This document shows, piece after piece, positions 27,616-38,336 of a stretch of DNA of 64,000 nucleotides. Within the stretch, counting starts at the first letter, position 1, and each line of letters begins with the position of its first letter. Source of the DNA: Lunularia cruciata. Taxonomy: Eukaryota > Streptophyta > Marchantiopsida > Lunulariales > Lunulariaceae. The notes under the pieces were generated by a model, which saw only the letters and a program-made list of their open reading frames with translations, was not told where the DNA came from and did not search any database. The stretch covers positions 64,757,965 to 64,821,964 of the forward strand of contig OX419758.1 of NCBI GenBank assembly GCA_948567375.1. The letters run 5' to 3'. Made by a program: the position numbers and the translations under genes.

Positions 27616-27630
27616 TGGTATCAAAGCGAG
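27616..27630 (+). other. Primer-binding site (initiator tRNA-Met type)
   Basis: TGGTATCAAAGCGAG begins one base after the 5' LTR. It resembles the common plant retrotransposon primer site TGGTATCAGAGC, complementary to the 3' end of initiator tRNA-Met, with one change (A for G at position 9). Confidence 0.85.
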
Positions 27631-28217
27631 TGTTTTAGTCCAAGAGAGTGGATCATCCCTCTTGGAATAGCACGAACTACTGAAACTGAGTAATTTGAGG
27701 TGGAGAACATAGAGAAATTGCGAGACTTAGGAAGGACTTTAGAGAGCGGATGGGATGGATGCACCGGGAGGACAATTTCCCGCACCTAGCTTTCCATTCT
27801 CAAATCCATTCTACATCAAGGTTATGTACATCCAGCGTGAGCAAATGAAGGTATTGCTAGTTTATCACTTTGGTGCAGAATTCATGGATAGAGTGATGAA
27901 CTCACCAAACCCGGTGATTCTACCTATGGTGATATATGACAGAGAATAGGATTTGACAATCTACATTCTATTATGATGTAATGGATATGAACGTTCCGAA
28001 TCCTCTCCCTTTCAATACTCAAGTAGAAATCCGTTATGTCATGAGACCAAAAGTGATGTTTAGAGATTTTGTGGTTAGGAATTTTGGTGAGGAGTATTAT
28101 CAACAAGTGATAGCGTCGGAGGTCCCAATGGTAGTTCCGATAGTTTGTGCACCTTCTAGAGTGATCATATTGACTCTGTATTGAAGTAGACATTAGCAGT
28201 TGAGTGTCGCAGGAACC

Positions 28218-29222
28218 ATGGATCCCCAATTGCAAGAGTTGGTGCAATGAATGCAAGGCATATTTCGAGAGATTAAGATGACCATGGAGACATTACAAAG
28301 TCAAGTGCAGATCCTCAAGAACGATCAAGCTATGCAAGAAGAAGAGCCATCTCAAAACCCAATACCTGCGACTGAAGTACTTGGAGAGGCACCCGTGCCT
28401 ACAAACCCTATCAACGATGAAGCCACATTGCTACTCCGGATGAAGAAGACCTGCAACATCGAGCCTTACAAGGGGCAACATACGATGGGAGTAGTGGAAA
28501 ACTGGATCTCAAGAATGAATCAATATTTCCGATTGTTCTCAACAGAGATCACAGAGCATGTTGCAGGCGTGTTTGCATGTGGGTAATTGACCGATAAAGC
28601 CCTCACATGGTATGATGCTTGGGAATGATCCATGCTGGCAGAGAGAAGGGAGATCACATGGACAGCAATGCAAGAAGGACTGCTGAAGAATTTCCAATCA
28701 ATGGATTTTGTGCAAATGGCTCGAACCCGACTATGGGGATTGAGACAGAAGAATAACGTTCAAGAGTATGTGGAGGCATTTCTAGATCTACAAGTTGAAA
28801 TTACCGACATGAGTCCAGCAGAGGCTCTCGACAATTTCAAACGAGGGTTGAAAGAGCGGATTTGCCAAGAAGTCATGGTGCAAAATCCTTGCACGGTATT
28901 TGAAGCCATTGCTTGTGCATAGAGAATAGCAGGAGCATTAGGTGGAGGTGAAGGAGTAGCTCCACCTCAACATTATTGGGCAGAAATGCCACACATGGGT
29001 GGATCAGTACCAATGGAATTGGGCAACCTTCCATTCCGGGATCGAGGAGCACGACTGCTTGAAGGGGAGCGGGGACGGGTAGAAGAACAAAGAGATGGAG
29101 TCCCACAAGGAGAAGGGACTCGAGGAGAACAACGCCGTTGTTACAATTGTGGCCGTATTGGGCACATATCCACCAACTATTACACTCATTTCCCTAGAGG
29201 CCCTCGGCCGTCGTTCAGGTGA
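28218..29222 (+). pseudogene. Chromovirus gag, broken
   Basis: The likely start is the ATG at 28218 in good context (AACCATGG). In-frame stops follow at 28248 (TGA), 28587 (TAA), 28626 (TGA), 28920 (TAG) and 29220 (TGA). A retrotransposon gag-type core (DKALTWYDAW, LRQKNNVQEYVEAF) precedes a zinc knuckle at 29139-29180. The knuckle has Cys, Cys and His in place, but the fourth ligand is Tyr (TAT at 29178) instead of Cys, a single G-to-A change. Two further open stretches at 27755-27949 and 27981-28184 upstream may be leader or extra gag sequence. Confidence 0.85.
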
Positions 29223-29362
29223 TCTTTGAACAACATGGAGAGGCACATTGAAGAGGAGGAGGTGGAAATCACTTTGGAAAATGAAGATCGCCAGTAAAGG
29301 TACCTCGCGGCCTTACTAGCTCAATAAGGAAGCAGAGAAGCGAGGGAAGGAAGAAGAATAAT

Positions 29363-31287
29363 GTGCAAAGATCCCAAAAGGCAACCTCACAATTGATTGT
29401 TGTGAATGGAATGCTAGAAGGTAATCAAGTGAGAGTATTAATAGATCCGGGAGCAACAGAGAATTTCTTGTCTCGCTCTGTTGCAATAAGATTGGGAATG
29501 GATCTAGAGAGAGATAGAAGTGAAGAAGTAGAGTTACCAAATGGGCAAACTGAGAGGATCAAATCATTACCTAGACGGGTAACCCTCTCTGTAGGAGAAT
29601 ATCAAGAAGCAATTGAGTGGCGAGTGATACAGGTAGCTCGTTATGATGCAATTTTAGGCATGCCATGGATGGAGCAATACAACCCTATGGTGGATTGGAG
29701 GAAGAAAGTAGTGAGAATCCACCAATGGTCAATCATTGGGGTTAAAGAAAAAGCACACAAGCAGAAACTGCCTCTATATGTCGTAGTGACGACAACTGTC
29801 TGTAAGACCGATCGATGTTTTATGGGTCTAATAAGAGAAGTCCAGAGTGCACAACTCGATGGACAAATTCTTGAGAAATTGAAGGATGTGGTTGATGAGT
29901 TTCAAGATGTCTTTCTTGATGATCTACCCTCAGGATTACCACCAAAGTGGCGAGTAGACCACAAAATTGAGACACTTCCGGGGAAGATGCCTCCTTGTAA
30001 GGCCCCATATCGCCTATCACCTCAAGAGTTGGAGGAGTGTAAGACTCAAATTGAGGAGATGTTGCAAAAAGGGTTCATCCAACCTAGCGTATCACCATAT
30101 GTGCCCTTGTCTTGTTTGTGAAGAAGAAAGATGGTACAATGCGCATGTGCATTGACTATCGGGGTCTCAATCAGCAAACAATGAAGAACAAATACCCCTT
30201 ACCTCGCATGGATGACCTATTTGATCAACTCCACGGAGCAAGATACTTCACCAAACTGGACTTGCGGAGCGGTTACAATCAAATCCAAATTGTAGAGGAG
30301 GATGTGTACAAAACTGCCTTTCGAACCAAGTATGGCCACTTTGAGTATCTTGTGATGCCTTTTGGCCTCACCAATGCACCTGCCACTTTCATGAGTCTAA
30401 TGAATGACATATTTTGTCCATACTTGGATAAGTATGTTATTGTCTTCTTGGATGATATCTTAGTATATAGTAGCACGATGACAAAACACAAGTAACATCT
30501 ACGAGAGGTCCTCCAGATTCTAAGACAGAATCAGTTGTATGCCAAAATCTCAAAGTGTGAGTTTGGCAAGTCTGAAGTAGACTACTTGGGGCATAGAGTA
30601 AGTGCAAAGTGCATTCAAGTATTGATAGATAAAATAGAGGTCATTCAAAAATGGAGTGCCCTAGAAGATCAGACTCAACTTAAGAGCTTCTTAGGGTTGA
30701 CGGGGTTTTATTGTAGATTTTTCAAGGACTTCTCCAAGGTTGCACAACCTTTAACGGCACTACTTGGCAATGGGAAGAAGTGGACATGGGGAACTGCACA
30801 AGAGTTGGCCTTTCAAGAATTGAAGGCCGCCTTGCTACATGCACCAATCTTGAAGTGGTATGACCTAAAATGTCCAATCAAGTTGGCTGCAGATGCATCA
30901 GGCATAGCAATAGGAGCAGTCCTACAACAAGAGTGGCATGACGAATGGCATCCAATTGCATATTTCTCTTGAAAGTTGTTACCGGTAGAGCGCAACTACC
31001 ACACCACAAAATGAGAAGAGTTGGCCATCGTTCTAGCAACCAAGCATTGGAAGCACTACTTGGGCGAGAAGGCATTTGTAGTAGAGACAGACGACAAACC
31101 TCTAGTCTACCTCGAGATGCAAAAGGATCTATCTCGTCACCAAATTTGGTGGGCAGAGTGGCGACAACGCTTCAATATGACAATCACCTACGTGGAAGGT
31201 AAGAAGCAACTTGCAGATGCATTCACCCGCATGCCAATGGCCATCAACTTGGTGGTAGAGGTTAAGATTAACCCTGAATTCTGGTAA
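29363..31287 (+). pseudogene. Chromovirus protease, reverse transcriptase and RNase H, broken
   Basis: The aspartic protease active site reads Asp-Pro-Gly (29444-29452) in place of the usual Asp-Ser/Thr-Gly. RT follows: the PYRLSP block, a one-base loss near 30100 that shifts the frame, then [17 protein letters not shown] and the catalytic LDD at 30448-30456, which is intact. A stop interrupts at 30493. The tether and RNase H follow from 30535, with the first catalytic Asp in ADAS, stops at 30970 and about 31012, then ETDDKPL and the ADAFTR end. The enzyme would be inactive as encoded. Confidence 0.93.
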
Positions 31288-31299
31288 GAGATTCTGGCT

Positions 31300-32718
31300 A
31301 CTACAAAAACTGATCCACAAATTGTAGAAGCACAATCATCCAAAGGTGTCACCAGCACCCAAGGACTCCCCTTTTGGGAAGGCAGATTATGGATCCCAAA
31401 TGTCCCAGAATTACGCACCACCATTCTAGCGGAATGTCATGATTTGGCCATTGCAGCTCATGTCGGAGTGGACAAGACCTTGGATGCAGTCAAGCGCCAT
31501 TACTATTGGCCCAAGATGAGCAACGACGTGATGGACTATGTGCGTAGCTGCCTACTTTGTCAACAGGACAAAGCTTCTAATCAAGCTCCTGTAGGGCTCC
31601 TTCAACCTCTCCCTACTCCTACCCAACGTTGGGAACAAGTGAGTATGGATCTCGTCTGTGAATTACCCAAGACCACCTCAGGGTTTGACTCCATTGTGGT
31701 CTTTGTGGACCGGCTCAGCAAAATGATTCATGTACGCCCTACCACCAAGGAGGTGACCACTCCACAACTAGCTCAATTATACTTAGATGTAGTCTTTGCT
31801 CACCATGGCTTGTTTAGAGTACTCATCACTGATAGAGGCACCCAATTCACCAGTTTGTTTTGGTGAACACTCTTTGGTTTCTTCAAAACCAAGTTGGCCA
31901 TGTCCACAGCTTACCACCCACAAACAGATGGCCAAACAGAGTGGGCTAATCACACGATTGAAGATGTTACGCGACTTCACCTTAGAAGAGCAAGAGAGGT
32001 GGGACACCCTACTCCCGTTGGTGGAATTCACTTACAACAATTCAGTGAATGCATCCACCCAGGTCACTCCGTTCTTCCTCATGTATGGTGAGCATCCCTT
32101 CACACCTTCTAGCTTGATGAAGATCCGTCCAGTGGCTACCAAGGTTGATGCAGTCAACACATTTGTTTCTAGTATCCAATAAGGTGTGGAGCGCGCCAAG
32201 CACAGATTACAGATTGCGCAAAATCGACAGAAGCAATATGCTAATGCACACCGTCGGCACATGGAGTTCAATGTTGGGGATCAAGTGTGGCTATCTACAA
32301 CCAACCTCACATAGTTGGACCTCGTAAGCTCAAACCTTGTTTTATTGGGCCTTTCTCGATTCTTCGTTGCATCGGCGCTATGGCCTATCACCTTGAGCTA
32401 CCACCACACATGAAGATCCATCCAATGTTCCATGTCTCCCTATTACGCAGATATGCTCCCCGATCAGGCCAGGGTCATTCCACACCAGACATTCGACCTT
32501 GTCCGACACTCATTGATGGCATAGAGGAATATGAAGTGGAGCGGATTCTCCAAAAATGCATATGTGGTACTCGCCACCCGCGGGTGGACTATCTAGTACA
32601 ATGGAAAGGTTACTCCCTCTATGAAGCAACCTGGGAGCCCGCTGCCAATTTGGCACATGCACCGGTGTTGGTGCAAGCATTTGAGCAACAATTGTACAAC
32701 GAGGACATTGCGTCTTAA
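31300..32718 (+). pseudogene. Chromovirus integrase with C-terminal chromodomain, broken
   Basis: A His-His-Cys-Cys zinc region (31438-31570, ending CLLCQQDK) precedes the catalytic core. The acidic residues are at 31648 (Asp), 31831 (Asp) and 31939 (Glu), the last two separated by 35 residues as in D,D35E integrases. A TGA at 31864 and frame changes near 31965 and 32310 break it, with another stop at 32180. The end (about 32520-32700) is a chromodomain with YEVERIL, YLVQWKGY and ATWEP, the aromatic-cage positions that bind methylated histone H3 in related elements and direct insertion to heterochromatin. Confidence 0.93.
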
Positions 32719-32731
32719 AAGGAGGGAGGTC
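32717..32731 (+). other. Polypurine tract
   Basis: AAAAGGAGGGAGGTC lies immediately upstream of the 3' LTR, right after the chromodomain stop. Such tracts prime plus-strand DNA synthesis. Confidence 0.85.
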
Positions 32732-33316
32732 TATAATACCAAGAGCTAGCCATATGATCTAAATGTGAAATTTGGTTTGGTAACATCTAGAATGATGTTA
32801 TACATGATGGTCAAAATAGATAAGATAGAAGTATCACCAAAAGAGTACTTCTACTAATAGAGTAGGAACCGAAATATGCCTCAAATCTTTGAAGGCAATT
32901 TCGGAGGCCTAAACGGATGAATTAGGCCTCAAATATGTGCAAATCCCCCCCCCCCAACGGAGGAAACACTAGCCTCCCCTCCTATCTGCTTTGTCTCGTT
33001 GAGAGCTTTCCAACGGTACCTTACTCACGTGATTCTGAGATTCCTACAAGAAGATTCCCTAAAAGATTCCCTCTGGTCAAAGCTTGTTTGACCAACCAGA
33101 TATGACCTAGACCAGACATGTCACCCATCCAAGTAAGTAATCCAAGGGTGGAGCTTGCTGACATGTCACCTATCTGTGTCCTTAATCCTATGGTGTAGCT
33201 TCCTTGGAGGAAATCCTCTTTGTCTATATAATAAATAGAAGGTGCTCCCTTGGGGCATTGATTGTTTGAGTGTGCAATCTGTGTTTTCTCTCTTCTCTTG
33301 TCCTCGGAGTATTACA
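32732..33316 (+). repeat. 3' LTR
   Basis: Matches the 5' LTR throughout but starts TATAATACC, so the terminal TG has become TA; it ends ATTACA. Most differences from the 5' copy are transitions, plus a length change in a run of C at about 32945-32956. Confidence 0.95.
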
Positions 33317-33560
33317 GTGAAGCGAGGAGGGTGGATAACTCCACGAGGATGGTTCCTACAATAAAGGAGCAATGCATTATCAATTATGAGTATATCCATG
33401 AATGGTAAACCTAAAACAGTAAATGCAGCATAAGGTCTAATCATATACCCTCTCCATGGCTCAACGTACCCATCATGATCACTAAACAAGGCCATGATGC
33501 AATCTCCAATGTGTACTCTACATGGTAAGAAACCCTCCTCCCCACATGGATCAGAGCAAG
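33317..33560 (-). pseudogene. Proximal part of minus-strand ORF split by the chromovirus
   Basis: Minus-strand frame open across this interval (VHIGDCIMALFSDHDGY, then PWRGYMIRPYAAF, ending NHPRGVIHPPRF at the insertion point). The frame continues on the other side of the element at 27032. The upstream part of the ORF runs into a relic LTR, so its true start is lost. I do not recognise the protein. Confidence 0.5.
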
Positions 33561-33564
33561 GGAG

Positions 33565-33949
33565 GGAGGAGGATTCCCCTTTGGAAGAAAAGGCTTGCCT
33601 TCTCCCCTCACCATTTGTCTCATTGAGAGCTTTCCAATAGTACCTCACCCATGTGATTCTGAGCTTCCGACAAGAAGATTCTATAAAGATGCATTCTGAT
33701 TAAACTTTTTTGACCAACCAGATAGGACAAGGACCAACATGTCATCCATCCATGGAACTAACCTAAGGGTGGAGCTTGCTTGCTTGCCACCGATCCATAT
33801 ATCTGATCCAAGGGTGGAGCTTCCTTTGAGTAGATCCTCTTTGCTATATAATAAGGACAAGGTGCTTCTTTGGAGCATTGGAGTGTTTGAAGCTTTGCGT
33901 TTCCTCTCTTATGTTTCTCTTGGGAGTTCTCTTATCCTCAGATATTACA
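33565..33949 (+). repeat. Diverged, 5'-truncated relic LTR of the same family
   Basis: Follows the 3' two-thirds of the chromovirus LTR in order: TTGTCTCATTGAGAGCTTTC, GACAAGAAGATTC, TTGACCAACCAGATA, GGGTGGAGCTT, CTATATAATAA, then ends CTCAGATATTACA. It is much more diverged than the two LTRs of the intact element. The first ~200 bp of the LTR and any primer site afterwards are absent, so it is a fragment or decayed solo LTR. Confidence 0.85.
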
Positions 33950-34942
33950 CCTTGCCATTGCACTTCCTTTTTGAGAATGAATAGTATAGCAATGATAACT
34001 CTCTTTGTTAATTTACTTCTGGATCCTGCACTAATCCCTCAAATGTCCATTCACCTTGCAACACAAAATCCATTATGCCAAAAACAATCTAATGCTAATG
34101 CCACTTGGAGCCATATAGATGTTTGGTGTCAGCCAGGCTCCCTCTTTCTCTTGAATATATCCCTCTTTGATCAAATTCACTAACATCACAAAAGAAGCCA
34201 TATCCATCCAGCAAGAGGATCAAGTACTGAGATAAACTTTGACATTTCTCTTTCATGCATCGCCTCTCATGTATAATTGTCTCCCCTTCAAAAAGTATAT
34301 CTAGCACACCCATATGTAGACCATCTTCTTCAATCCGTTCCCCTTCACAACTAAAATCTAAATCCCAAAATGAATCAGACCATTCATCTGACCATTATTC
34401 TAAACTTTCTTTAAATTCTGCTATATGAATGCGTATCGAGGGTTCAACACTTTCCTTAGCATTGTCTGAATACTCGTATGAGGCATTATGGATTCCACGG
34501 TTACCTCTGGATACAAGCTCATAAAAGGACGGATAGAATATGAAAGGCCGGATTAAGGTGTATCACCGGGACATGTCACGTATCAATCTACTGTAGCTCT
34601 TGTAATTTTTGTTACACGGATCCTGACTGCCTCCGAAAAGCTAAAACTGAAACGCCCTAGTATGTAACTAAAAGTTTTGAAATCACTATTCCTTGTACTT
34701 ATCAGTTGGAAAGTGAGCCATCCCGGCATGCATGTGGGCTCATGAAGAAGTGGTGGAGATCGACCACAATTTCGAACCTATAAACGAGAGAGAGTGCACA
34801 CTAACATGGTTCTCTCGGTTTTACTTTATCATCGGCGATTATCTCAGACCAGACTAGACCAATTAAACTACAGTATTCTCTGTTGGGATTTCCGATCTTT
34901 TTTTACTTGTTTGTGCTTTGTACTCCTTGCCCACGGGGTACA

Positions 34943-34943
<1 letters not shown>

Positions 34944-35002
<59 letters not shown>

Positions 35003-35012
35003 ATATATATAT
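34944..35012. repeat. (TAAA)n microsatellite
   Basis: About 15 TAAA units running into a short TATATA tract. Confidence 0.97.
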
Positions 35013-36650
35013 CAGTGTCTCTCTGAGCTTCTAATTGTTCACTTCCTACTCAATATAATATTGTACGAAGAACACTTTAGTTGGTTTCTCCATCCTAAAC
35101 ATATCATGCTTCGAAGAAGCCTAGTAAAACGTTGTACTAGTGTCGTAGTAGATGCGATCCATTAAACCGGTCAAGAACAGAAATTCCATAGCTGACTAGA
35201 GTCGTCATAAGTACGTAACTTGCAGTCAGCAACCATTAGGCAACCACATGGAGATGAATTGCTGCTAGGACACACGCAAAAAAGGTTCCCCTTTGAAAAA
35301 CATTTGCATTCTACTGCATTCACCGTAAAACCTTTCCTAACTCCTTGCATACAACCCGGTAGGTTGCTTACTGTGGTTCTTCGTTCATCTGTGTCGTCGT
35401 TCTTAGACAAGGACACTTTTAAGTACGTGGGACGTACCGGCCAGTCAGTTCGAGACAGCTGAATTTCACTTGATGATGCTGAAATTTCATCGTAACGTGA
35501 AGACTAGAGTCCAAGGTATGTTCTCTGGAGCTCCGATTAGTTACATGGACGGACGGAGAAGCTCAAACAGCAGAGGAGTTACTACCGTGAATGAAGGTGA
35601 GAGTAACATGGACTGTCAGAACGTACCTGCCCTCCGATTAGTCACGACGGACGGAGAAGCTCAAACTTAGCTGCCCTCAGGCTATGCCATGCTCTGGAAA
35701 CGAAAGGTAGGGGCCGTCGCCCGCTAGAAGAGGTCGAAATTACTGTACTGCGTGTGGTAACTCCAAAACGGTGAGGGTAGAAGTTCCCATGTTAACTTAC
35801 CTGCTGGTAAGTTCCTACCGTCTTCACTTGATTGATTCCGTAGAGATTATTCAACATTGTTTATCAGAGACTGATCAACTACTCTGACTAAATTACGAAT
35901 CGAAAGTTTTGATGAGAACAGGACTTTTAGGGTTGAGGTGATTGATTCCTCAAGAAGGGAGTGGTACTATCCACTGTCACTTCCCCTTCCAGCACTCCTT
36001 CTACGAATGTCCTCGTTGTTCGTGACAATTCTTTTCTCTATCGAGCTCTCATTATTATTTCAGTGTTCCCAAACTCTCAGGATGATTGGTTGGGTCATAG
36101 ATTCCTCGGATTACTATTACTCGACATATTGTCAGAGTGAGGACATGGTCAGTGAACGATATTTCTCACAACCATACATGCAAATGCAACAGAGCATTTA
36201 GTACCGGTACGCAAGCATTGAATGGAAATGGTCAATGTCAATTTGAGAGGATTCCACGGTAACGTCATCAAACTCCGAAGATGATTGAGATCTAATTAGC
36301 GTTTTAGAGCACAGATTAGTGCCTAAAACACGAGACAAATAGTTGAAAGTTTGTGAACTGTAAAATAATGTGGTGCATCCTATGTCTTACAAAGTAACAA
36401 GAAAGAAAGCTTTTAATATACAAGGAGAAACACGGAAGCATGAGTTGAGATCAAATGGGCTGGTACCAAGTTTCAATCTTTCATGTAAGATCACAGGATC
36501 ACGGAGAGGAAATAGAGCGAAACCAGGCCGGCAAGAGCCGAACCGAAGAAATACAAATGAAGCACAAAAATTTTGTGATGTCTTCAAAGACTTAAAAATA
36601 TCTAAAGTCACAAGACACACATCTCAACATGGCAATGAAAATCCCGGCAA

Positions 36651-36729
36651 ACTCATCAACTACAAGTTGATGAGTGAAGCAAATAAAGCTCTCCGTCAAG
36701 GGAATTATTAGTCTCCTTGAGACTAATAA
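36651..36729. repeat. Pair of perfect 11-bp stem, 3-nt loop hairpins
   Basis: First hairpin 36651-36675: ACTCATCAACT, loop ACA, AGTTGATGAGT. Second hairpin 36705-36729: TTATTAGTCTC, loop CTT, GAGACTAATAA. They have the same geometry and lie 29 bases apart, 1.6 kb upstream of the GRAS start codon. The second extends imperfectly through AAG/CTT pairs. Function unknown. Confidence 0.9.
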
Positions 36730-38336
36730 CTTGGGAATGTTAAACGAGGCAGTGAAACTGCACAGTACTGTGGTATAGTTCGTAAAAGAGTCTGAAGACT
36801 ATCTATCCATGGGCCCTAGAAATTGCCGGGTGACAGATAACCACGGGCTTAGGAACTAGCGGTGTAGGGTGGGTCGCAGCGCGGTGGACCTCAATCGGTG
36901 CCATTCGCCCTTCCTTAACCACACCCGGGTGATGGAATTCCGGGTGATTGCTGTGGTTATTGTGTTGAAAGACAATGTATCTTGGTTCCCAGCTTCATCC
37001 GTTCATTCTTTTTCTTCTGGGTACCGTGATTTTTGCAATGTTATCTTTTCACGATCTATCATTTACTTTCAATTTGGCAGAAACGGTTTGGTAGTTGATA
37101 TTTGGTTTGAACGCAGTTTTAGAAACTTTAGAAGTGTGAATATAAGGATATGGAATTTTTCAACGATCACGTATACGGTCCAATCTCTCAACGGTTGAAG
37201 AGAAGATTATATGCAGAATATGGTGATTATTAATTTCCATCATCCAAAGTGAGGGCTATGCTCTGTTCATCTTAAGTTGTAAATGAAGGTCGTAAGTAAC
37301 CATATTTACTTTGATAGTATTGAGTTTTTATGGCTGAATCTCAAAATCAATGCAATATACAGTGCTCTATTTGGATGCATTCTGCTTATTCGTGCAGTGG
37401 CGGAGAACTTTAATTTTGCAAGCACATTGGAATAACTCCAATAACCTTAATGGAAGACAACACCTGAACATGGAGGACTTAATCTTTTAGAGTTGTTCAA
37501 CTGAAATGAGTTCAAAGTCTAACAAATATCTTGGAGGAGGAGACCTTCCATATACAGGAGGACATCAACCGCATTCTTATAGACTACGAGATACAGCCCA
37601 TCGCCGTCATGCACAAAGATATTATGCGCATCATAGGAGAAAATCGTGCACAAAGATCAGGGATAACATAAAGATAGAGAACGAACGATATGCACATTCA
37701 CTGGTCCCATTGACTCCTTGTGAGATTTTGTTTCCCTTTCAATGGAGAGCAGCACATCCATTTGAGTTAACTGAAGTGAACTAAAGGCGAAGGGAGGTCT
37801 ACTCCGATGACTCAGTTCGGTTCCGTTCTCAAAGCAGTCCCCCGACTTTGTGCTTGCTGTCTCGATTCGCTGTGCAATTTTGGGCGATCCAGGCAAAGGA
37901 GGTCACTGTTCGTGCCGTCACCTGCGGTAGCAAGTGCTCGGCCTCAACTGATTTCTCGCCGGACGCCAAATTTTCAACGAGATGACTGCCGACTCGTATC
38001 CGGCTGGTTAGAGTCTAAACATGGCAGGCGTCCGGCTGCACAGGTCTATGTGAACTCGTGTTCTCTCTTCTCCTCACCTCCTCCTTCGCACATCTCTCTC
38101 CCCTGGAAGTTCTTCCGCTCACCTCCCCCTCTCCCTTCTTTCTCTCTGTCCCTGTTGTCCTCACACACTTACTTCTCTCCTCTACGCTCATCTCGCCACC
38201 GCCTTTTCTCCGTGGAGAAAGACGAGTGAGAAACTATGTGGAATTTTCAACTGGGGAGGCCGAGGGGATGATTTCTCAGTGGGTAGGAACAGGGAAGGAC
38301 GAGGGCGAGGGATTTGAAGCAAGAAGAGGAACCACC

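Larger units (their letters stand above)
27033..33316 (+). mobile_element. Full-length Ty3/Gypsy chromovirus, inactivated
   Basis: Two direct LTRs (27033-27614 and 32732-33316) enclose a tRNA-Met-type primer site, gag, protease, RT, RNase H, integrase and a C-terminal chromodomain, the order that defines Ty3/Gypsy chromoviruses. The insertion is flanked by GTGAA at 27028-27032 and 33317-33321, a perfect 5-bp target duplication. The LTRs differ at roughly 20-25 positions by eye (about 96% identical). In-frame stops occur at about 28248, 28587, 28626, 28920, 29220, 30493, 30970, 31012, 31285, 31864 and 32180, with frameshifts near 30100, 31965 and 32310, so it cannot move on its own. Domains remain easily readable, so the element is not ancient. 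Confidence 0.97.
33950..38336. other. Spacer upstream of the GRAS gene
   Basis: No gene recognised; ORFs up to 140 codons look like chance. It holds a (TAAA)n run at 34944-35012, a 101-bp-period duplication starting at 35531 and 35632 (both CTCCGATTAGT...GACGGACGGAGAAGCTCAAA), and two hairpins at 36651-36729. The final ~280 bp (38058-38336) is rich in CTCTC and CTCCT and is a likely 5' leader for the GRAS mRNA. Confidence 0.55.

Noticed and set aside
34944-35012. Possible CRISPR-like or structured repeat
   Set aside because: It is a plain (TAAA)n microsatellite with no spacers.
36370-36711. 113-codon plus-strand ORF
   Set aside because: It begins at a non-ATG codon and runs through the two hairpins; no family resemblance.
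36705-36729. Helitron 3' end (hairpin before CTRR)
   Set aside because: No CTRR-T terminus follows the hairpin within the usual 10-15 bases.
38058-38336. In-frame N-terminal extension of the GRAS ORF (93 codons)
   Set aside because: The DNA is CT-rich leader-like, the peptide is low-complexity hydrophobic, and the ATG at 38337 has a near-ideal context.
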